Made by a program: the position numbers and the translations under genes. The notes under the pieces are model-generated. The model worked only from the letters and a program-made list of their open reading frames with translations. It ran no database searches and was not told the origin of the DNA. From Sarocladium kiliense (taxonomy: Eukaryota; Ascomycota; Sordariomycetes; Hypocreales; Sarocladiaceae): a stretch of 64,000 bases of DNA. The stretch lies in NCBI GenBank assembly GCA_030734395.1, contig JAUZTG010000017.1, forward strand, positions 1,054,001-1,118,000. The letters run 5' to 3'. Below are positions 1 through 9,886 of this stretch, piece after piece (the stretch's first letter is position 1; each line of letters begins with the position of its first letter).

Positions 1-244
1 ATTCCGCTGCTCGAGGAAGATGAGAGTCTATGGAAAGTCACAGAATAGTCTTTTGGAACAGGAAATTGCGGAGGAGGGATCCGCTGGACCTTCGTCAGCT
101 ATCAGAAAGCTTTGGGACGAGATTGGACTTGACAAATTGGTTGACGCCTGGGATGCGTATCTTGCTAGGCGCTGACGAACAACAAATTGCACTGCGCAAA
201 TGTGAATATTTGTAGCGATATTTTCTAGTATAATTATGCTGACG
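1..244. other. left-edge flank, no gene seen
   Basis: Downstream side of the arylformamidase gene at the window edge. Only short frames without recognisable protein character are present. Confidence 0.5.
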
Positions 245-1219
245 CTAAGTGTACTTCGAGACAACGTCTGCCATGATAGTAGCCAGTTCGTCGCCTGTCT
301 TCCACATGTCGTTATGGTCACCTCCAGCGTTCATCTCCGCAACCGTCAGCTTCGAAAACTTCGCAAGATACTCCTTCATGAGTTCTGTTTGGGAGTATGG
401 CACAAGGCCATCTTCCCTGCTCTGGACCACAATGACCACCCGGCCTTCAGGCCACTCAGCAGACCAGTCAGAAACGTCAGTTGGACAGACAGTCCTCCAT
501 ACCTGCTCGTCTTCGCCGAATGCGCCCTTCGTGAAATCAACATATGCCTGTTTCAGATTGGCATGAGATTCTGGGGGGTTATCAATGAAGTATTTCAGGT
601 CATAGAGGCCGTTCAGGCCGACGATTACTTCTGGCTTCCGAACTTTCGGTGTCGCGAGTCCACGAACATTTCCAGTCGCCCACCGGCTCGCGCTCATGAC
701 GACTTGGAAAGTCAGCGTAGCACCACAGCTATGTCCCGACAGGATGTAGTTATGAGCGACGCCGATCTCATTCTGAAGGTAGTCGAGGGCCGAGAGGACG
801 GCAATGATGTGGTCCGGGTGCTTCGCTGTGCGAGCCTCGTCAATCGGTAGAGATGAGTCGCGAGGTGGCGCTGGATGAGTTGGATGGTTCGGGTGACTTG
901 AAAGCGGATAGTTGATTGAAGCGATACCGGCGATGCGACAATCGTCAGCGCCAAGCAGTTTGAGAGCGGTGTGCTCGAACGACGAAGAGTCGACGAGAGG
1001 ATCTCGCCAGGCGCCGCCATGGATATAAACTATCCATGGACCCTCTGGATCAGGCAATCTCTCGGCTGGAAGAGTTGTGGAGTCATTCTGGGAGTCTTTT
1101 GGTGCCCAGATATCGACGGTATGAAGATATGTACCATCGGTTTTGTATGGGACTCGATGCTTGTGCCATGCTGAGCCAGCTGCCACCCAGGGCGTGGAAT
1201 TCCACGAAGAAGATGGCAT
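245..1219 (-). CDS. arylformamidase (N-formylkynurenine formamidase), BNA7-like
   Basis: A single exon encodes 324 residues with an alpha/beta-hydrolase fold. The oxyanion motif HGGAW lies at 67-71 and the nucleophile elbow GHSCGA at 162-167 (Ser164). Asp270 (SREDG) and His302 (GGDHNDMW) complete the triad. HGGxW plus GHSxGA, and the length, match fungal BNA7 proteins, which hydrolyse N-formyl-kynurenine to kynurenine and formate in the tryptophan-to-NAD route in the cytosol. There is no signal peptide. The first ATG gives a normal N-terminus. It is the outermost member of a same-strand run with the cupin and the Baeyer-Villiger monooxygenase, so it may serve a specialised pathway rather than only NAD synthesis. 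A related esterase of the same fold is the main alternative. Confidence 0.85.
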   Translation of the reverse strand: MPSSSWNSTPWVAAGSAWHKHRVPYKTDGTYLHTVDIWAPKDSQNDSTTLPAERLPDPEGPWIVYIHGGAWRDPLVDSSSFEHTALKLLGADDCRIAGIASINYPLSSHPNHPTHPAPPRDSSLPIDEARTAKHPDHIIAVLSALDYLQNEIGVAHNYILSGHSCGATLTFQVVMSASRWATGNVRGLATPKVRKPEVIVGLNGLYDLKYFIDNPPESHANLKQAYVDFTKGAFGEDEQVWRTVCPTDVSDWSAEWPEGRVVIVVQSREDGLVPYSQTELMKEYLAKFSKLTVAEMNAGGDHNDMWKTGDELATIMADVVSKYT

Positions 1220-1853
1220 AACTGCGTCGCTTTGCGTCAGAACAGAGTGGTTTGCTTAGTTTGAATCACCAGTCGTCACTGGTTTTATCGCATCAATCAT
1301 GAGCGGTTGCTGGCGGGTCCCGATAGGTGCCTTACCCGCTTCACGCCAACTTCGGATCTGCTTCGGGTCCCGACACATCAGCATTGCCGCTCTCTGAGCA
1401 GATGAGCCATGATCGTGCAGATTCCTTCCTACAGGAGTCTTCTTATCAGTGGCGCATCGTGTTGACTAGGATTTCATGTGTGTACCGTTACAGGATAGGA
1501 GGTTCTTATGGGCAATTCCGACTCAACATGTTTTAAGTTAGACCTAAACTGATGGATTGTAAATTGAGATCATGCCATGGGATGCCGTGCTGTACGCGAT
1601 TAGTATAAGCATGTACACTTGAGGCAAAGAACTAGTTCCTTCAGTTGCATAGCATCTCCTCTGCGGGTATGAAGGTCGATAGATTCCTCGAATCCAAGCA
1701 AGTTGCATCAAATGATACGTCGACGGATGAAATACTATGGACGCACTCAAGCACACCTATAGATTGTGCAATACAATGACCAATGTTACAAATTAATCCG
1801 CCAAGTAGTTGTCTCAATGCTGGAGGCCCTTTCGTGGAGCCCTGACGGCGCAC
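1220..1853. other. intergenic, no gene seen
   Basis: Upstream region of the arylformamidase and downstream of the cupin gene. It holds only short unconvincing frames. The 9-mer CGGGTCCCG occurs near 1315 and again near 1363, which may be chance. Confidence 0.4.
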
Positions 1854-2507
1854 TTATTTCGACTTGCCCTCTTCGTAATACTCAGGATAAGTCACCTGGT
1901 ATCCCAAGATAAACCGTCCCCAGAATGCTGCGCTCCACAGCAATAGCCTACTGGCAACCTTCCCAAGCCATTCCCAAGGCGCCGGCACAGCAAGCGGTGT
2001 ATCTCCATCGTGCAGGAAAACCATCAACTGGAAGAAACTGGGCGCCTGCCCGGCCGCCCTGCAATCGTCCAAGTACCCAAAAAAGTTCCTGAAGAAGCGC
2101 TGCTCCGTCTCGTAAGACTCCGGGGTGAGGTGAATGTCCACAACCAGATCTCTATCCTCAGTTGCGTTCTCGAAGCGATGGTATCTTCCTGCCTTGATTG
2201 ATGCGGTACTCTTGCCGCCAGGCTCGTCGGAGAGAATGGCGAATGGCTTGGGGTCAACACCTCGGTAGAAGTGGCCCTTGCCAGACTGGACACGGAAGTA
2301 TTCGTCCTGATAGATGTGGTAATGGAATGGGGGAGTCACGATAGAGGTTCCGTGCTCTTTGGTAGTTGGCGGGATGCGATGCGTCATGATATAGTCTGAG
2401 CCAGGTTTGGCAAAGGTGACTGATGAACGGCCGTCATCATAGGCGATGGGGTTGTTCGCCGTGTTGTTGGTTCTCGGCGGGTGCGCCGCTCGCAAGAAGG
2501 AGAACAT
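1854..2507 (-). CDS. cupin-fold protein
   Basis: A single exon of 217 residues. The cupin metal-site pattern is visible: His62, His64 and Glu69 in FHYHIYQDE (cupin motif 1) and His110 in AGRYHRFENA (motif 2). A hydrophobic C-terminal stretch (LLLWSAAFWGRFILG) follows the barrel and could be a membrane or packing helix. Small cupins of this kind are frequent in fungal metabolic clusters, where they act as isomerases, cyclases or dioxygenases, but the substrate cannot be read from the sequence. It lies between the arylformamidase and the Baeyer-Villiger monooxygenase, all transcribed leftward, which suggests a shared pathway. The first ATG is used. No intron is needed. Confidence 0.8.
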   Translation of the reverse strand: MFSFLRAAHPPRTNNTANNPIAYDDGRSSVTFAKPGSDYIMTHRIPPTTKEHGTSIVTPPFHYHIYQDEYFRVQSGKGHFYRGVDPKPFAILSDEPGGKSTASIKAGRYHRFENATEDRDLVVDIHLTPESYETEQRFFRNFFGYLDDCRAAGQAPSFFQLMVFLHDGDTPLAVPAPWEWLGKVASRLLLWSAAFWGRFILGYQVTYPEYYEEGKSK

Positions 2508-3116
2508 GTTGTCTGGCTACTCTCTTTTGTCTTCTCACTCAAACTTTTTTTGGTCATGTGTTGTTGAAGCTGAGTAGACTGGGCGGGGCTGAGTGTGTCC
2601 TCGATGTCGCTGGATGTGCTATACCGACCAAAGTTACCCAGATCGTTCCGGCTGCCTATCATTCGAAAGGCAGCGTCGGATAGATAAGAGGGAGGCGTTG
2701 TCCCGATGTCAAGGAGGTTCAGCTGCGGTGAGAAGTTTGAATGTGGTCATCCCTTCTCATGCTCATGCTTTACTTCTTGGAGTCTGGACCCTTGCATGTG
2801 CTAACCCCACACACCAGGGTCGCGGCCCGACACCCTCAGTGAGCACGACAGCTCCATCTAAAGCTTGTACCGGAATGGCACTTGGCAGATCTTGGTCCTG
2901 AGAGTTTGGCGAACGTGAGATTGGGCTGCGACGGCCTCGAGTAGCGAGCCACACGGTAAGGGTGTGACCGATCACCAGCTTCCTGATTGTCCACATGGAC
3001 CAGGTTGTTCACAGTCAGTGGTAGAGATGTACGAGGTAAGTAAAATCTTCTGTTGCAAAGCTTGGATGGATAGGAAAGAGATTTGGAAATGAAAATACAA
3101 TGCGATTCTATGTCTA
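2508..3116. other. intergenic, no gene seen
   Basis: Separates the monooxygenase stop from the cupin start and probably contains the cupin promoter. The GC-rich 9-mer CGCGGCCCG at 2821-2829 recurs at 7723-7731 upstream of the HsbA-like gene. No coding signal is seen. Confidence 0.4.
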
Positions 3117-5173
3117 TCAATGAGACCATGGTCGAGCCTTGATCTTGGGGTCCCTCTCTGGCTGCTCCTCCGGTGGCACATCCACGTACTCCGGGTTAAG
3201 ATACCAGCTCGGATCGCCTTGCTCTTCGTCCTCCATTACACACATGCTCCAGCCATTTCCAAGCCACCTGAGTCGATTTTCATCTGTTGACTCATAATCA
3301 TAATCTTCCCACCTTGGTGTCCGTAGAGTCTCCATCAGGTGTAGGATGCTTCCTGGCCACAAAGCAGAGACCTTGTCACCTCGCCCTCCGACCTTGTACC
3401 AAGACTTGCAGTCATCCATGTATACTGTCTTCTTGAAGTACTCTGAGATGTACTCGGTGAAGTCCTCGACGCGGGCGCGCTTCGGGGTCATGGTCACATA
3501 GTCCTCCTTCTGCAGTTTACGGATGCACTTGACGATGTAATCACCCTTAGACTCCAGAAGGCAGGTCAATGATCCAGCACCAATAGCTGAGTTCGGACCG
3601 AGCATCATGAAGTAGTTGGGGAAATCGTCCAAGCCGATGGTGAGGTAGGTTCCAGGGAAAGGATCAAACTTCTCCTCGATCGTACGACCACCGCGACCCT
3701 TCACAGGGAATGGTGGAACGTAGCTGGTGTGGAAGCCAGTCGCGCATACGAGAACATCGACATCGACCTGTCGGCCATCCAGTCCTGTCAACTTCAGACC
3801 TTTCTCATTGATAGAGTCGATTCCTTGGGTGATGAAGTCAACATTGGGTTGAGTTAGAGCTTCGAGGTAGCCTGGGCCTGGTGTTAGACGTCGACAGCCA
3901 ACGCCGAAGGAAGGCGAAAATGATTCGAGCAAGTCAGGTCGTCCGGCAAGGCGTTCTTGAGTTATCTTTGAGAAGAACGAGACAAACATGTTCTGCATGT
4001 CGGATCCCCGAATGCTCGAGGAATGGACCATGTTGCCATCATCTTCAATGCGCTTGCGGAACTTGAGATACGTGTCGTCGTCCTTTGAGAACTCTTCAAG
4101 GCGTTCTGCAGAGACTGTTGTACGTTAGATAAAGCTGCATAGTATAGGTCTTTTGATTGCCGGAAACCCTACATTTTGTATCGGCTGGATCCCAGCCAAG
4201 CTGTGCCATGGTCTCATCTCCAAAGCGGTTGGAGATCCAGACCTTGCTGCGAACGAAGCAGCTCAGTTGGGCGCCCTCTACTTTTTGGAGTTCGGGGACG
4301 ATTTGAATGGAGCTTGAGCCTCCTCCAATGATACCGATCTTCTTGTTTTTGAAGTCGTAATCCTGGTCCCAGGCTGCTGAGTGGATCTTCTTGCCTTTGA
4401 AGGTGTCGAGGCCAGGGATCTCCGGCCATGCAGGATCATTGAGGTTACCACGGGCGGCGATGACAATGTCAACCACTTCAGTAAATGAGACGCCGCTTGC
4501 ATTCTCGACGGTGATCGTCCTGAAGCCGATTATCAGTCACTGTGCGACGACGCTGGTCAAAGAGGTCTCTGAGTCTCACCATTTCTTCGCGATGTCATCC
4601 CAAATGCTGCTCGTCACCTTATGCTGAAGGTGGATGTACCGTTTTGCGCCATACTTCGTTGCAACGCTGTCTATATACTCGCAAATCTCTTCCGCGGGTG
4701 CGTAGAACCCTGACCAGGCTTTGTTCGGTGCGAAAGTGTATTGGTAGGAGTGAGCTTCATACATAGTCAGCGCTCGCCAGTCGATAGGTGCACACACATC
4801 TATAGTATAATTGGGAGTTTCACAACTTACAAGGAATGTCACAGGCGCATCCTGGGTAGCGGTTCTCCCACCAAGTTCCACCGACACCAGCATTCTTTTC
4901 GTAAATCTTGAGGTCGATGTTGCGTAGTCGCTGCGGGATCCTGATGCCCAGGTAAACACCTGAGTAACCCGCTCCAATCACCCGAACCTTGAGTGGCCTC
5001 TGGTTTTCTACGGGAGCATCCTTGCAAGTAAAGGCTGTCGCATTGTTAATGGGTTCGACCTTTTCCACAACGATGTCCTTCGCGGCGACGTGAGGGGTCA
5101 GTGTCGCAGGCAAAACCTGTGGCTCAGGTGCCAGAACGACTGAAGCCGCTTCGTTTGAGGAGTTGATGCCCAT
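3117..5173 (-). CDS. Baeyer-Villiger flavin monooxygenase
   Basis: Four exons (5173-4831, 4754-4580, 4519-4173, 4114-3117) join in frame to 620 residues. The FAD Rossmann motif GAGYSG lies at 67-72, followed by the conserved GGTWWENRYPG at 99-109. The class signature FxGxxxHxxxWD appears as FKGKKIHSAAWD at 213-224. A second, NADPH-type Rossmann turn at 235-243 reads GIIGGGSSS. These identify a type I Baeyer-Villiger monooxygenase, which uses NADPH and O2 to turn ketones into esters or lactones. All introns are GT-AG. The start at 5173 precedes a roughly 60-residue variable leader before the FAD motif, a normal arrangement in fungal members. An upstream in-frame ATG at 5308 exists but adds an unlikely leader. 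Three copies of an 8-mer lie within 510 bases upstream. Confidence 0.9.
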
Positions 5174-5430
5174 TGCTTGAACGAACACACAAGCTTGACA
5201 GTGTACAGCGCTTGGATAGGACAACAGCGAGGCAATGGAAGTCTTCGGTCTATACAGCAATGCTATCAAGGCGACTCTGGAGATAAGCCTGGAAGTTGAA
5301 GCACACACTTATCAGAGAAGTTGCTTTCTCCTGTCTGTGTTACATCCAATGCGACCACCCGACTTCATTCGGTTCTCGACGATCAGTCTGTGTATGAGAA
5401 CGGCTACCGATAAGAGCCTGGCATAGGTGT

Positions 5431-5681
5431 CCGTGCCGCGGTAGTCTGCCGCATCCCGACATGTCGATCGGGAAGACTGGATATGCAGGGTCCCTATCTC
5501 AGTCCCTGCAAGTCCCCCGGGCTATCTTCAGATGTGTAAAGCACGGCCCGCACCATCTAGCTATCTTCGACCCTCCTCATTCCCATTTACATGAAGTTCT
5601 GTTATCAGGGTGTCTTGTGTTCACGCCATCAGCTTCCCCCCACTTGAGGAACCGTGCCGCGATTGTGGTGTTGCGCGGCAC
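5431..5681. promoter_or_regulatory. three copies of GTGCCGCG upstream of the monooxygenase
   Basis: CCGTGCCGCG occurs at 5431-5440 and again at 5652-5661, and the reverse complement CGCGGCAC is at 5674-5681. The last two form a perfect 8-bp inverted repeat with a 12-base spacer. They lie 260-510 bases upstream of the start at 5173 and could bind a zinc-cluster regulator. This is inferred from repetition only. Confidence 0.35.
5455..5472. promoter_or_regulatory. CCCGA-N8-TCGGG inverted repeat
   Basis: An inverted repeat whose centre includes the 10-bp palindrome CGACATGTCG. It can be read as CCG-N10-CGG, the everted half-site layout used by some fungal Zn2Cys6 factors. It lies about 285 bases upstream of the monooxygenase start. 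Confidence 0.3.
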
Positions 5682-6687
5682 CGGACTGAGGCGCCTCGCG
5701 TGGGTCATTCCCCAAGCCATCGGGACTAAGCTGATAGTGCAGCTGGGTAAATGTCAAAGCTCACCTCTACGTGGAGAGTCTGGAGATGGCTGAGAGATGC
5801 TGAACTCAATAGGACTGAGAGGGTAAAACATGCAGCTTTGTAGACTTGAATGATAACAACACCTCGGAAACTCTGGCAATACCCAAGGCAAAGGCAAACC
5901 CATGCTTATTGAACCAGACAACGGAAATCAATTTTGGAGCATAAGAAGAGTCTTCATAAAAAGAAATAATGGTGTCATTAAACTCACTACGCGTTGTTGT
6001 CTGTTCGTTCCGTTCGAATCTCATCCGGAGCATGCGTGTAGGGTACCTAACGGCACACTTTCCGAGAATGCATCAGAGGTCTATTGGTTTGTTCAGATGG
6101 GATCGATTGTAGGCTGTGTGACGTACTAGGCTTGGTGCAGGTCCTCTTGCAGTTTCTGCCAGGTTGATGATCAAAATTCTCCGGCTCTCAAAATGTGTAT
6201 GTTGTTCGCCGCCTATGTTTACTGATAGGTTGGACTCTGCCAAGATGCATCGTACTTCTGTCCATCTAACGAGAAGGGCCTGCGATTGGTTGGCTGCCTA
6301 GATGGCATCGCTATTTAACTTCGTTCAACTGGAGTCCTTGGCCTTCATGAAACTAAGTCTCGGTGTCATGAGGAAATCTCTCAGTCTATGCTATGCACAC
6401 ATGCTCGACTAGGGCTTCCCTAGCATCTCGGCAACCATGTTGATGAACTCAACACTTATGTCTATTGGTACTCTACGATACTGTTTCTACGTTGGCTATT
6501 GCTTAGCACTTGCTTTCTCAAATATCAGACAGGTTCGTGGCTTATAACGGCATCGACTGCATTCACTTCGAAAGCAGCTCAGGGCAGCAGAGAGGGATTG
6601 TATTCATGAGTCTCGCCGTGTTTCACTTAACAAAGTTCGTATTCCTCATTGCGCATTCCGAGAATTTACCCAAAAGTTTCCGTGGGC

Positions 6688-7185
6688 TTAAGCGTAAGCG
6701 GCAATAGCCTCAGCAATGATAGCATCGATGTTGTCGACGTAAGTCTGAGCAAGCGGGCGGACAGAAGCAGGAACCTTAGCAATGACAGCAGCACCCAGGA
6801 CAGCGACAACGGAGCGCTGAGCAACAAAGTCGGCGTGCACATCATCGGCGATGCCCAGAGCCTCAACATCGGGCTGGCGAGCGACGGCGTTGTCGTAGGT
6901 AACCTGGACAGCGCTCTGAAGAGCCTGAATGTCTCCACGGAGCGCGATAGCGTCAATCAGGCCTACGGCGGTGGCACCGTTAACGGTGGTGACACCAGCG
7001 GAAGTAGTAGCAAGAAGCTGATCTCCAGTAGAGGCAATGGCGTCGGCATCGTTGGCAGTGAAGGCGTTGCCGTAGGCAACAACGTCAGCCTGAATGCCAG
7101 TGAGGACGCCGCGAATGACAGAGAGTTGGCCGACAACCTGGGTAGCCAGGAGGGCAACGGGGGCGAGGGTGGCAAGAACGCGCAT
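6688..7185 (-). CDS. HsbA-like secreted cell-wall protein
   Basis: A single exon of 165 residues. An N-terminal secretion signal (MRVLATLAPVALLATQVVGQ) is followed by an Ala/Val/Asp-rich helical body with no cysteine. This is the profile of hydrophobic surface-binding protein A (PF12296), which binds hydrophobic surfaces and helps recruit lytic enzymes outside the cell. The helical pattern fits: about one Asn/Gln/Asp-rich turn per heptad, and a terminal segment ending in IAEAIAAYA. A TATA-like box stands 113-120 bases upstream. The opposite strand also stays open through the gene, a side effect of its codon bias. No substrate can be inferred. It may belong to the neighbouring metabolic group or be independent. 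Confidence 0.8.
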   Translation of the reverse strand: MRVLATLAPVALLATQVVGQLSVIRGVLTGIQADVVAYGNAFTANDADAIASTGDQLLATTSAGVTTVNGATAVGLIDAIALRGDIQALQSAVQVTYDNAVARQPDVEALGIADDVHADFVAQRSVVAVLGAAVIAKVPASVRPLAQTYVDNIDAIIAEAIAAYA

Positions 7186-7297
7186 GTTGATGGTCTTGGA
7201 GAGAGTTGAAAAAGTAGATTCTTTTGGAATTGAAGGGCTGTCTGTTGCTGGAGCTATTCAGTCTGCACATCGTCAAAGTCGCTGGTTCTCCAGCTCC

Positions 7298-7305
7298 CTT
7301 ATATA
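7298..7305 (-). promoter_or_regulatory. TATA-like box of the HsbA-like gene
   Basis: On the minus strand the sequence reads TATATAAG, 113 bases before the ATG. That leaves room for a roughly 80-base 5-prime leader. Confidence 0.55.
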
Positions 7306-7692
7306 CCTCTCTTCACCTACCAAGACCTCTCCTTGCACGTTTCGCTACCAGACTTAGACGTGCACATGAAGCCTCGGACCCAATCAATGTTGACGTCTTA
7401 CTGGAGCGGTTATGTCGTGATACTGGGGTTCCCCAGGATTCCAAGGTCTCGGCCTCGGCTCCGTAGAAGTGAAAAGTCTGGGGAAGTGGAATTATGCGAG
7501 AGATCAGCTTCAGCACTGGCCACCGGCTTCTGTCGTTTATCATCAGCCAAGATTTTATCCTTGAACCATGAACCGGCTTTGGTTCAAATTGAGCAAATAT
7601 CACGCTCTGTCAGTACCCGATCATCTTATCAACCATGAAGACAGCCATTGTCGACTGGATTCCCAGTATCTGCCACAGAGTAAGGGTTCCAG

Positions 7693-7718
7693 CACGTGTT
7701 ATTTCAAGTTTTCACGTG
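7693..7718. promoter_or_regulatory. paired CACGTG E-boxes
   Basis: Two CACGTG hexamers lie 20 bases apart (start to start). The second sits in the 10-base palindrome TTCACGTGAA. They are about 510 bases upstream of the HsbA-like start and could bind a bHLH factor. Confidence 0.3.
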
Positions 7719-8470
7719 AATCCGCGGCCCGCGCTTTTGTCTAGACTTCAATGGTTCCTGAAATGTATAGTAGAAGTGTTAAGATGTAAGCATGTCGACA
7801 ACAACCAGTTCTCGGATACAAACCCCAACAAGACTAGCTCCAACTATAAACCAAGGCACCGATGCATGTAGGCGGCAAGACAAATGAGTAGTCCAAGATG
7901 AGGAAGGTCACATTGGGTAGAAACATCATCGGAGGCTTTGGTCATGGTGTGGGGTGAGATGCGGGGGGTGACATTCGGCAACGAAGGAGCTGCCTTTATT
8001 GGAGTGCGGGGGAAACATAACATGAACAGGGGCAACAGTCTGGGGAAACTTGTTGGAATGTTAATACATGCGTCGAGACCCCTGAGTTACACGCAAGAAG
8101 TACGTACAAATACATGAACGTTGGGTGTCTCTGAACAGGCAAGGGTCTATGCAGGAGAATGGCGGCAAGGAGTATAATGCCAGTGCTACGATAGACGTTC
8201 GAGAAGCAATACGATTGGGTGCTGTAAAGGCTGCTACAAATTTTGAGGGGCCTATCAAACACACTTGGTAAATCCTCACAGGGTCTAATAACCAAATACT
8301 ACACTATAGGTAATGATCGGAGGCTTTAAAACAGTGAGGAGGCATTCATACGAGTTATTGAAGTATGCTATATCTGCTGTCACATAATCACCTCCTACCC
8401 AGAGCTATGCATTATCCAAGTAACCACAACCACATCTATTCATCACCAAAAACAGAGCCTTCCTACCTAC

Positions 8471-9157
8471 TTATCGGACTTCCGCTTCATCAAGCTGCTG
8501 AGCCAGCTTCTCCACACTTTCTTCCAGGGTGCGTATCTGCTGCTGGTATACGCCCATCCTCTTCTTGATGGCATTCCTGAGCAGGCTATTGGTGGACGTC
8601 CTGAGCACGATATTGTTACGTGCCAATATAGACTGGATATCATCAAAGAGATTGTTGGCCTCATTCTTGGAGGCATCGACCTTCAGATCACCGAATGTGG
8701 AAAGTAAAGCATCGTGCCCTTTACCATTCAGGGCCCAGGACGGCGATCCCGGACTCTTTACAGTAGTGTAATAGCCGCTCGTCTGATCCGGTGATTCTGG
8801 AGTTCTCTTGATGGTAGAAGCTTGGCTAGGCGGCGCCTCACTGACCCCTCGGATGTATTGGCTTTGCGGCGTCTGGGGTGTGGAAGGGCTACTCGCGTTG
8901 GCGTATTTCTGTTTCTCCTTGGCTTCGTCCTTCTCCCAAAGGAAGAACCTGCATTGTCCGTTACCGCAGTTAGGACAACGATAAACTGCGGCTCGGCTGA
9001 CAGTCAGCTATCTAAGCTCCGGAGAATGAAACAAGTGTTTGCGCAATTGGGCAAGTAACCTACAGCGTTGTCCATTGGTCGCGTCCGTGCGTGAGGTGTA
9101 CTGGTTGGCTTGGTCATTACAGTCGCAATACCATCTGCCATCGCGGAAGCCAGCCAT
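8471..9157 (-). CDS. small GRF-type zinc-finger protein
   Basis: Two exons (9157-9064 and 8985-8471) separated by a 78-base GT-AG intron encode 202 residues. Exon 1 starts MAGFRDGRWYCDC. The join completes the GRF zinc finger: Cys11, Cys13, then GQRFYRCP with Cys35, then Cys43 in QCRFFLWEKDE. This is the CxC...GxxFYxCP...CxFFxW pattern of zf-GRF, a nucleic-acid-binding finger found in APE2, topoisomerase III alpha and NEIL3. A Ser/Pro/Thr/Gln-rich linker (about 60-110) follows, then a charged helical C-terminus (about 130-202) with coiled-coil character ending in EEVEKLAQQLDEAEVR-type heptads. There is no enzymatic domain. Exon 2 has no early ATG, so ATG-based frame searches miss the gene. 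It is possibly a DNA-repair or RNA-associated adaptor and is unrelated to the flanking metabolic genes. Confidence 0.85.
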
Positions 9158-9886
9158 TTTCCTTAAGATGCGTTGAGATATTGGGCTGTGGCAGATGGGG
9201 AATAGTTATTCGCGGAGCCCTAAGTCAAGAGCGCGTGAACAAGAGTGAGATACAGGCACGGGCAACGAATTGTGACAAAAGACAGTTTCAACAACTGGAG
9301 AGGAGCCTTGAATTAATATAGTCGAAGCTGCTTCATGTCAGGTCAACATGGCCCCGAGCGCCCTGAATAGTCTGCCTTACGAGCGGTTGGAAACGCCTAT
9401 CAAGCAATCTGTAGCACAGTAAGTCCGTCATGCAGGTGGTGGCTGAACCTATGCAATGGCTTTGGCTCAAGAACCCCAATGCGTTGTTCGCAGAATGCCT
9501 GTTTCAGCTGCGCCCAACTTCTGCTGGTATGATTGGCGGTTTGTCCCGTGATATGCGCCACCGTAAAGGGCTTCATGGAACGGCCCGGTCGCTCACACCA
9601 CACTGGTTACGATGCCAAGAACGGGTGCTTCAGCTGGGTTCTATTCTGCAGAACATAAGGCAAGTGATTTGTTGAGCCGCGCGCGAAAGGCCGCAGTCTT
9701 GGGCCGAACCAGAGGGACAGCCTAAGGCTGGCGTCTGTAAGTTGATTGTCCCAGTAGCCCAGTGCAGGGAAGGCAGAGTTGCCTCAAACTTTACAATTCT
9801 TGCTCCGGTGGAAAGCGTGAAGATGCTGTGCACAATATCTTGAGGCTCGCAGTGGGCGAAGCCGTCTGCTACTTACTTCGCTGGCT
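9158..9886. other. intergenic, no gene seen
   Basis: Between the P450 3-prime end and the GRF gene 5-prime end. It presumably contains the GRF promoter. Only short frames are present. Confidence 0.4.

Larger units (their letters stand above)
5174..6687. other. intergenic, promoter side of the monooxygenase
   Basis: No convincing gene. It carries the repeated GTGCCGCG motifs and a CCG-N10-CGG inverted repeat listed separately, all within 510 bases of the monooxygenase start. The 5800-6690 part shows nothing recognisable and adjoins the 3-prime end of the HsbA-like gene. Confidence 0.4.
7186..8470. other. intergenic, promoter side of the HsbA-like gene
   Basis: Contains the TATA-like box at 7298-7305 and a close pair of CACGTG boxes at 7693-7698 and 7713-7718. 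The rest, up to the stop of the GRF gene, shows no supported frame. Confidence 0.4.

Noticed and set aside
236..850. 204-codon plus-strand frame opposite the arylformamidase
   Set aside because: Antisense to a clearly identified enzyme, with no recognisable features.
6649..7209. 186-codon plus-strand frame covering the HsbA-like gene
   Set aside because: It is the antisense shadow of an Ala/Val/Asp-rich gene. Its Ser/Gly/Asn/Val text is the complement of GCN/GTN/GAC codons, and it has no signal peptide or domain.
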